Positions 59,531 through 64,000 of a DNA stretch of 64,000 bases are shown piece by piece (position 1 is the first letter of the stretch; every line of letters starts with the position of its first letter). Source of the stretch: Neostapfia colusana. Lineage: Eukaryota; Streptophyta; Magnoliopsida; Poales; Poaceae. The notes under the pieces are model-generated. The model searched no databases. It saw nothing but the letters and a program-made list of their open reading frames with translations, and was not told the origin of the DNA. The stretch lies in NCBI GenBank assembly GCA_030760725.1, contig JASWHV010000003.1, forward strand, positions 113,120,153-113,184,152, written 5' to 3'. Made by a program: the position numbers and the translations under genes.

Positions 59531-60480
59531 TTAGATCTACGGCAAGTAAACCATCATCTCATTCAGCAACATCCACGAACCAAGCTTGCCTAGATCTCCC
59601 CGATTCCATGCTTATTAACATCATCAAGTTCTCATCATCATTATTCGTATGAGTGCAGTAGCTAAACATGTTTTAATTCATCTCCCCGTATCCTGTAGAT
59701 TAAGTGAAGCAAAAAGGAAACACGACCATACCCAGCTCATCAAATTTCCCGGCGACAAGGATGGTTAACAAAACTAGTAAACTCCTATAAAAGGGTGTCC
59801 CATCAAGTTGACTCAAGCATACGAGTTTTCGCAAATAAAACATTTTCAAAACATGGGATCAATATGGTCAAGGGGCACTTGGCAGGCTCCTATGGCTCTT
59901 GTTGCTCAAGCGTCTCGAAGTCTTGGTGCTGTAGTTCTTTGTAGATGGACTCTTGAGCTTGTCCTTCTACTCACGACCATGCACATACAAAATTCACAGC
60001 AATCAATCATCATGCACAAACTTTACTCAAGATGCAATGGAGTAGATGGATGCAAATCCTATGGTGCTGTTTTATTAAACCAGTTTGTACGTGTTCTTGC
60101 ATGTTTTAATGGACATTCATGGGTTATTATGATGAACAAGGGTGTAGGGATCAAGTGTGGACGTGATGATGATCTTGACCCAAGATCTAGATCAATTCCA
60201 CCGTCAAAAATCGATCAAAACACGATCTGTCCACACGTAAAAGTTTCTGTCCAAAGGGGGCGAAGAAAATGGATGCGTAGAAACAGCGGCGATGTCGTAA
60301 GATGGGTAATGAAGACCTACCTCACTTCCTTTTGGTGGCAGGGCCTTCCTCCTAGCAATGGCAGCAGTGAGGAATTTTTCTATGGAAGATTAGGGCAGGA
60401 TAGATCGTTGGGCTTCTTCTCCGACGACGACGGGGCTCGACGGCGGCCAAATTCCGCCAAGGGGGGTGGAATTTGGTGAC

Positions 60481-60536
60481 TTGGCAGCAAGGAAGGGGGA
60501 TTGGCAGCAAGGAAGGGGGATTGGCAGCAGGGGAGG
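60481..60536 (-). repeat. 20-bp direct repeat in F's LTR
   Basis: TTGGCAGCAAGGAAGGGGGA twice in tandem plus a partial third copy; absent from D. Confidence 0.9.
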
Positions 60537-60578
60537 ACGACCAAAACAGAGAGGGGTCAGCCAAGGGGATGGGGGTTA

Positions 60579-60586
60579 TATTTATA
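60579..60586 (-). promoter_or_regulatory. TATA box of F's LTR
   Basis: TATAAATA on the minus strand within CCCCCTTATAAATATAACCC, matching D's 35529-35538. Confidence 0.7.
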
Positions 60587-60820
60587 AGGGGGAAAAGGAG
60601 AGTCCTACTCCAATTGGAGCTCAAATAAGAGTCCTATTCAATTTTTTTTTAGATCTTAACAAACTTATCTGTTGTGGTGCGGCAGCCTTGGGGATTTTAT
60701 CCCAAAAATGTGGGGAAGAATCCCTTTTTTGGGAATTGGGGAATTTAGAAATTTTGGGGAAAATTTGTGGAAATTTTGGAATGGCTCATTTCAGCTATCT
60801 TTTTCCCATTCCTCACCATT

Positions 60821-61108
60821 TCTATGTCACTTGCTCCATTTCTACATTCCCCTCTCCATTTCTAAGTCCCATTCTCCATTTCTACATTCCCCTCTCCATT
60901 TCTATGTCCCATTCTCCATTTCTACATTCCCCTCTCTTTTTGTATGTCCCATTCTCCATTTCTACATTGCCCTTCTCCATTTCTATGCCCCATTCTCCAT
61001 TTCTATATTCCCTTCTCCATTTCTGTGGTTTTTCCTCCTTTTCTATGGTTCCTTCCTCCATTTCTATGGTTCTTTCTCCATTTCTATAGTTCTTTCTCCA
61101 TTTCTACT
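60821..61108 (-). repeat. 20-bp minisatellite in F's LTR
   Basis: About fifteen units of CCATTTCTACATTCCCCTCT with variants. Part of the array alternates two unit types (ACATTCCCCTCT and ATGTCCCATTCT), giving a 40-bp higher-order period. Homologous to D's shorter array (35141-35298). Confidence 0.93.
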
Positions 61109-61175
61109 TCTTTTATAATGTTTCTCTACATGAAAAATGTATGCAATGCATGGAAATTAATTTCAGGGTGTTACA

Positions 61176-61195
61176 AACCTACCCCCCTATCGAAG
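61176..61195 (-). promoter_or_regulatory. Polypurine tract and last 20 bp of element F internal region
   Basis: Minus strand GATAGGGGGGTAGGTT then TGTAAC. This is all of F's interior visible before element G begins at 61196. Confidence 0.85.
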
Positions 61196-61469
61196 TGTTG
61201 CGGTCGACACTTCCCCCGGGCCTGCGTCAGGGGCAGCCTGCGGAGGTTCTTTTTCGAAGGGGCTAGTTCTCTTGACAGGTTGCGTTTGTTGTGAGAGGAT
61301 TAACACAAGGATTTTTTACGTGGTTCAGGCGGCCGGAGCGTAAAACCCTACGTCTATCGGAGTTGTATTGCTCGGAGCTTAGAATTGGAGTTCTAAGCTT
61401 GGTGGTCTGAGAAATGTTGAACCTAGGAGCCGGATGCTGAGGGATCCGAACCCCTTGCAACGTTGCCTA

Positions 61470-61498
61470 CCCGAGCCTTTTATACTCCAAGGCTCGGG
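61470..61498 (+). promoter_or_regulatory. TATA motif in the loop of a perfect inverted repeat
   Basis: CCCGAGCCTT and AAGGCTCGGG, perfectly complementary 10-bp arms, flank a 9-base loop containing TATAC. With the preceding bases this gives TTTTATAC, a plausible promoter. Confidence 0.55.
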
Positions 61499-61878
61499 TG
61501 TCTTACAAGGTGGGCCTCGGGGCCTGACAGGTGGCAATGGGGTGATTTCCTACCTTCTACCTTATCTTGCAGTGAATGCTGGTAGTTGTCTCTGGCAGGC
61601 TTCTTGGTTGCCATCCTGCCGTCCTGCCCGTGCCACAAGCTAGTCGTAGTGGCTGATGATGGCAGGGTCCGCAGGGGATGTCTTGTCGCTGTGTTTATTG
61701 GTCTACATCTTCTGACATGGTGCGCCTGTCTTAACTGCAACGCAATTGGTCACAGTGCCACCTGACACGCGCGTGCGCCGCGTCTCCGCGTCTTGGGGAG
61801 GCGCGTGTCTTGAATGTCTTGCACGGACAAGGCATGTCGTGCCTTTACTCCTGCTGCCTACCGAGCGGGGGTCAGCAG

Positions 61879-62450
61879 CGTGGCTCTGCTGGCCACGTGG
61901 CAGACCCGGGGCTCACATCTGAGGTGAGGGGAGGCCCGGCCCCGCCGGACACGTGACACCTTTGGAGCTCACCCCTGCGGAGGTGGCGAGGTCCGGCTCT
62001 GCCGGCCACGTGGTAGGCCCGGAGCTTGCCTCTGAGGAGAGGGGAGGCCCGGCCCTGCTGGACACGTGGCGCCTTCAGAGCTCACCCCTGCGGAGGGGGC
62101 AAGCTCCGGCTCTGCCGGCCACGTGGCAGGCCCGGGGCTCTCCTCTCAGGAGAGGGGGAGGACCGGCCCTGCTGGACACGTGGCGCCTTCGGAGCTCGAC
62201 CCTGCGAAGGGGGCGAGGTCTGGCTCTGCCGTCCACGTGGCAGGCCCGGGGCTCGCCTCTGAGGAGAGGTGGAGGCCCGGCCCCGTTGGACACGTGGCAC
62301 CTTTGGAGCTCGCCCTTGCGGAGGGGGCGAGGTCCGGCTCTGCCGGCCACATGGCAAGCCCGGGGCTCCAATCTAAGGAGAGGGGGAGGCACAGCCTTGC
62401 TGGACACGTGGCGCCTTCGGAACTCACCCCTGCGGAGGGGGCGAGGTCCT
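61879..62450 (+). repeat. ~116-bp tandem array rich in G-boxes, element G
   Basis: About five units, each made of two related ~58-bp halves. One half carries GCCACGTGGCAGGCCCGG; the other carries GGACACGTGGCGCC. Nine CACGTG cores remain, and one is mutated to CACATG (near 62348). The long ORFs on both strands here follow from the GC-rich repeat. Confidence 0.92.
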
Positions 62451-62501
62451 TATGCGGTTTTCTCCTGTGCGTGGGAGTACCTGGTATTGAGGGTACCTAC
62501 A

Positions 62502-63018
62502 GTGGCCCCTGGGCCCATCTCAGGGGAGATAACGATCCCGGGCTGGGGCCTTCCCCTTGTCTATCCCGCGCACTTTATTGGAAACTCCTTTAGGCCATTG
62601 CAAAAGCTGCACGACTCAGCCGTGCGGGCCCACGCATTTAATCCTGGGAGGAGAGTCGTGGGAACGTGACCCTTGCTTGATGGTCGCTTTAACCGCGGTG
62701 GTTCCCAACGCTGCCACTGCTGCATGTCGCAGCACCTTGTCAGGAACCTCCGGGTTGTCCGCTTGAGGGGCTGACTTCTTGGTCCACCACTTCTGCAGGA
62801 CGGCTTGGGCCCTCTTGTCATTGTCGCTGGGGCTTGGACCTGGGGTGTCTGCCCCGAGCGGCGCATACGAAGCGTTTCGAATTGCCTCTGGGAGGTATAA
62901 AGGGAGCCCCTTCCGCATCTTGGGCTTTCCTTCGCACATCTCTCTAGCCTGAGCCTTTCTTGTTCTTCCGTGCGCCCTAGCCTTCTCTGCCTTCCAGGTT
63001 CCTGCTCCTTCGCCTTCG
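62502..63018 (+). other. Leader between the array/LTR of element G and its ORF
   Basis: Non-coding by content. It contains GGTATAAAGG (62895-62904), a good TATA box about 120 bp before the ORF ATG, followed by a pyrimidine-rich stretch (62940-63000). Either the ORF has its own promoter or the true LTR extends further than 62501. Confidence 0.5.
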
Positions 63019-64000
63019 ATGGCTTCCAGCCTACCCTCACCGCGCATCGCCCGGACAAAGGACCTCGGGCCGGTGCGCAGGCTACTGGGATGGCACTCTG
63101 AGGAGCAGAGGCTTTGCCTTCGGCGGGGATCTCTGCCCCTGCATCTGGAGAGAGGGGAGACTGTCCTCTTCGTCGCCTACGCCTTGGCCGGGTTTGTCCC
63201 CCCGATTTTATCCTTCTTCGTGACTCTCCTGGAGACTTATGGTCTTCAGCTCCACCACCTCTCCCCAAACTCTTTCGCTTTGGCTGCTGTCTTTGTGCAC
63301 TTCTGTGAGATGTTCGTGGGGGTCCGCGCTTCGTGACGCTCTTTCGTCACTTCTTCTTGCTGCGGACGACCGGGCGCGGATCGAAGAACAAGTTGGGAGC
63401 ATACTACTTCCAGCACCGCTGCAAGGATCCGAAGGTCTCCAAGTACCTTCAACCCTTCAGTGCCTCGAGGTGGGAGAGCTGGAGGGATGACTGGGTGATC
63501 GTGAAGACTGATGAGCACGATCGTCTTCAGCTGCAAACCAAGGCCCCATCCACCGGGCGCCGCTTCTGGGAGGAGTGCCCGGAGCTGGAGCCGGCGTACA
63601 CGCCAGTCCTGGAGCGGATCCAGTTCCTGGTGGAGCAGGGGCTGACGTCCCTGATGGTGTTGGTGGACTTCCTGTCGCGCCGCCTTGCGCCGCTGCACTA
63701 GCGCAATCGCCCGGCGTGGTACTACACCAGCGTGCATGACTGCACCAGGCTGGAGACGGGCTTAGACTCTGACCCGTCCGTCAAGATGCTGAGGGAGATG
63801 GTGATGAGGGTAAGCAGTGACATCCTCGATGACCGCTGTCTAACAGTTCCTGTTTCCTGTCTCCCTCTCTTCGTGGAGACGACGCGGAGGTCGAAGCTGC
63901 TGCGGGAGATGCCGACCTTGGACAATATCGGCATCGCCGTGCGCCAGATCGGTGATGCTTCCTGGGGTATCTCGATCGCCGTGGTTAACCGCTCCAGAGC
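63019..64000 (+). pseudogene. PF04195-like 'putative gypsy-type transposon' protein, frameshifted
   Basis: ATG 63019 opens 105 codons including SLPLHLERGETVLFVAY, FVPPILSFFVTLLETYGLQLHHL and AVFVHFCEMFVGV. A one-base loss near 63333 shifts the frame; the downstream frame (TLFRHFFLLR, LGAYYFQHRC, WRDDWVIV) is open to TAG 63699-63701 and then continues (RPAWYYTSVHDCTRL). This order of motifs is what I recall for PF04195, found in grass non-autonomous gypsy-type elements and thought to be gag-related. GTAAGC at ~63810 and a pyrimidine-rich AG near 63870 could mark an intron. It runs past the window end. Confidence 0.65.

Larger units (their letters stand above)
58391..61175 (-). repeat. 3' LTR of element F (2785 bp, D family)
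   Basis: On the minus strand it begins TGTAACACCCTG (61175) and ends CCGGTTGTCA (58391). A polypurine tract lies on its right side, making it the 3' LTR of a minus-strand element. It aligns in order with D's LTR and extends past D's truncation. It interrupts H's integrase; CGCTG (58386-58390) is the likely left target duplication. Confidence 0.9.
61196..62501 (+). repeat. Putative 5' LTR of element G
   Basis: Starts TGTTGCGGTCG and may end GGGTACCTACA at 62501, followed by GTGGCCCCTGGGCCC, a possible primer site for an unidentified tRNA. It contains a 'ttttacgtggttc...accctacgtc' motif that I associate with plant LTRs. It is GC-rich and unlike the other LTRs here. Boundaries are inferred from motifs alone. 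Confidence 0.5.
61196..64000 (+). mobile_element. Element G: probable LTR-type element carrying a PF04195-like ORF, cut by the window end
   Basis: The sequence change at 61196 (TGTTGCGG...) falls right beside F's polypurine tract, the expected form of an insertion. A TG...CA unit 61196-62501, a TATA motif, a tandem array, and then a leader and gypsy-type transposon ORF follow. The second LTR is outside the window, so the LTR call is provisional. CGAAG (61191-61195) would be the left target duplication. Confidence 0.6.

Noticed and set aside
60821..61108. Regularly spaced short repeats that might suggest a CRISPR-like array
   Set aside because: Units are contiguous with no unique spacers, lie in a plant LTR, and no cas genes are present.
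61953..62669. 238-codon ORF and several others over the G-box array
   Set aside because: Periodic peptides from a GC-rich 116-bp tandem repeat, open on both strands. No start context or domain.
62561..63268. 235-codon minus-strand ORF opposite element G's ORF
   Set aside because: It is the antisense shadow of the PF04195-like frame and leader; Arg/Pro/Gly-rich composition with no motif.

Overview
The window looks like intergenic DNA from a large plant genome, most likely a grass. It is built almost entirely of nested Ty3/gypsy LTR retrotransposons. I found no host gene, tRNA gene, rRNA or CRISPR array. The grass assignment is an inference. It rests on plant-type gypsy polyproteins with a C-terminal chromodomain, an initiator-Met tRNA primer site, LTRs of 2.7-4.3 kb, a putative gypsy-type transposon protein (PF04195-like, recognised by eye), and a fragment of what looks like a grass-specific unknown protein family.

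Left nest (1-37487), innermost first. Element A (+, 1-12425; its first ~234 bp lie outside the window) has two ~3.4 kb LTRs. It sits inside the LTR of element B (-, 12426-25360). B sits inside the integrase of element C (-, 25361-34788). C sits inside the integrase/chromodomain junction of element D (+, 34789-37487). The missing halves of B, C and D should lie left of the window. Each inner element cleanly interrupts a sequence that can be read across it or compared with an uninterrupted copy.

Middle and right nest (37488-64000). An LTR fragment (J, -, B family) abuts the internal region of element I (-). I carries a non-retroviral ORF where gag should start, then its leader and 5' LTR (40425-42805 plus 53466-54955). 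That LTR is split by element E (+, 42806-53465), which is flanked by the perfect 5-bp duplication GCGCC. I itself sits in the LTR of a relative, H (-, 54956-58390). H's integrase is cut by F (-, LTR 58391-61175, same family as D). F is cut 20 bp from its 3' LTR by G (+, 61196 to the window end), an element with a different kind of LTR and a PF04195-like ORF.

The elements form two groups by LTR ends, polypurine tract and a shared LTR-internal block. Group 1 is A, D and F; group 2 is B, C, E, H, I and J. All pol genes seen are broken by stops, frameshifts or insertions. C also has a catalytic-residue change in its reverse transcriptase. E is the most decayed, mostly through stops that look like C-to-T or G-to-A changes.

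Most interesting points: (1) a pre-gag ORF in A beginning with a histone-H3-tail-like ARKSTGG motif, in an element that also encodes a chromodomain; (2) a conserved hairpin just upstream of the primer site in four divergent elements; (3) a splice-acceptor-like site directly before the gag or first-ORF ATG in five elements; (4) the foreign ORF fragment in I; (5) the G-box-rich tandem array in G's LTR.
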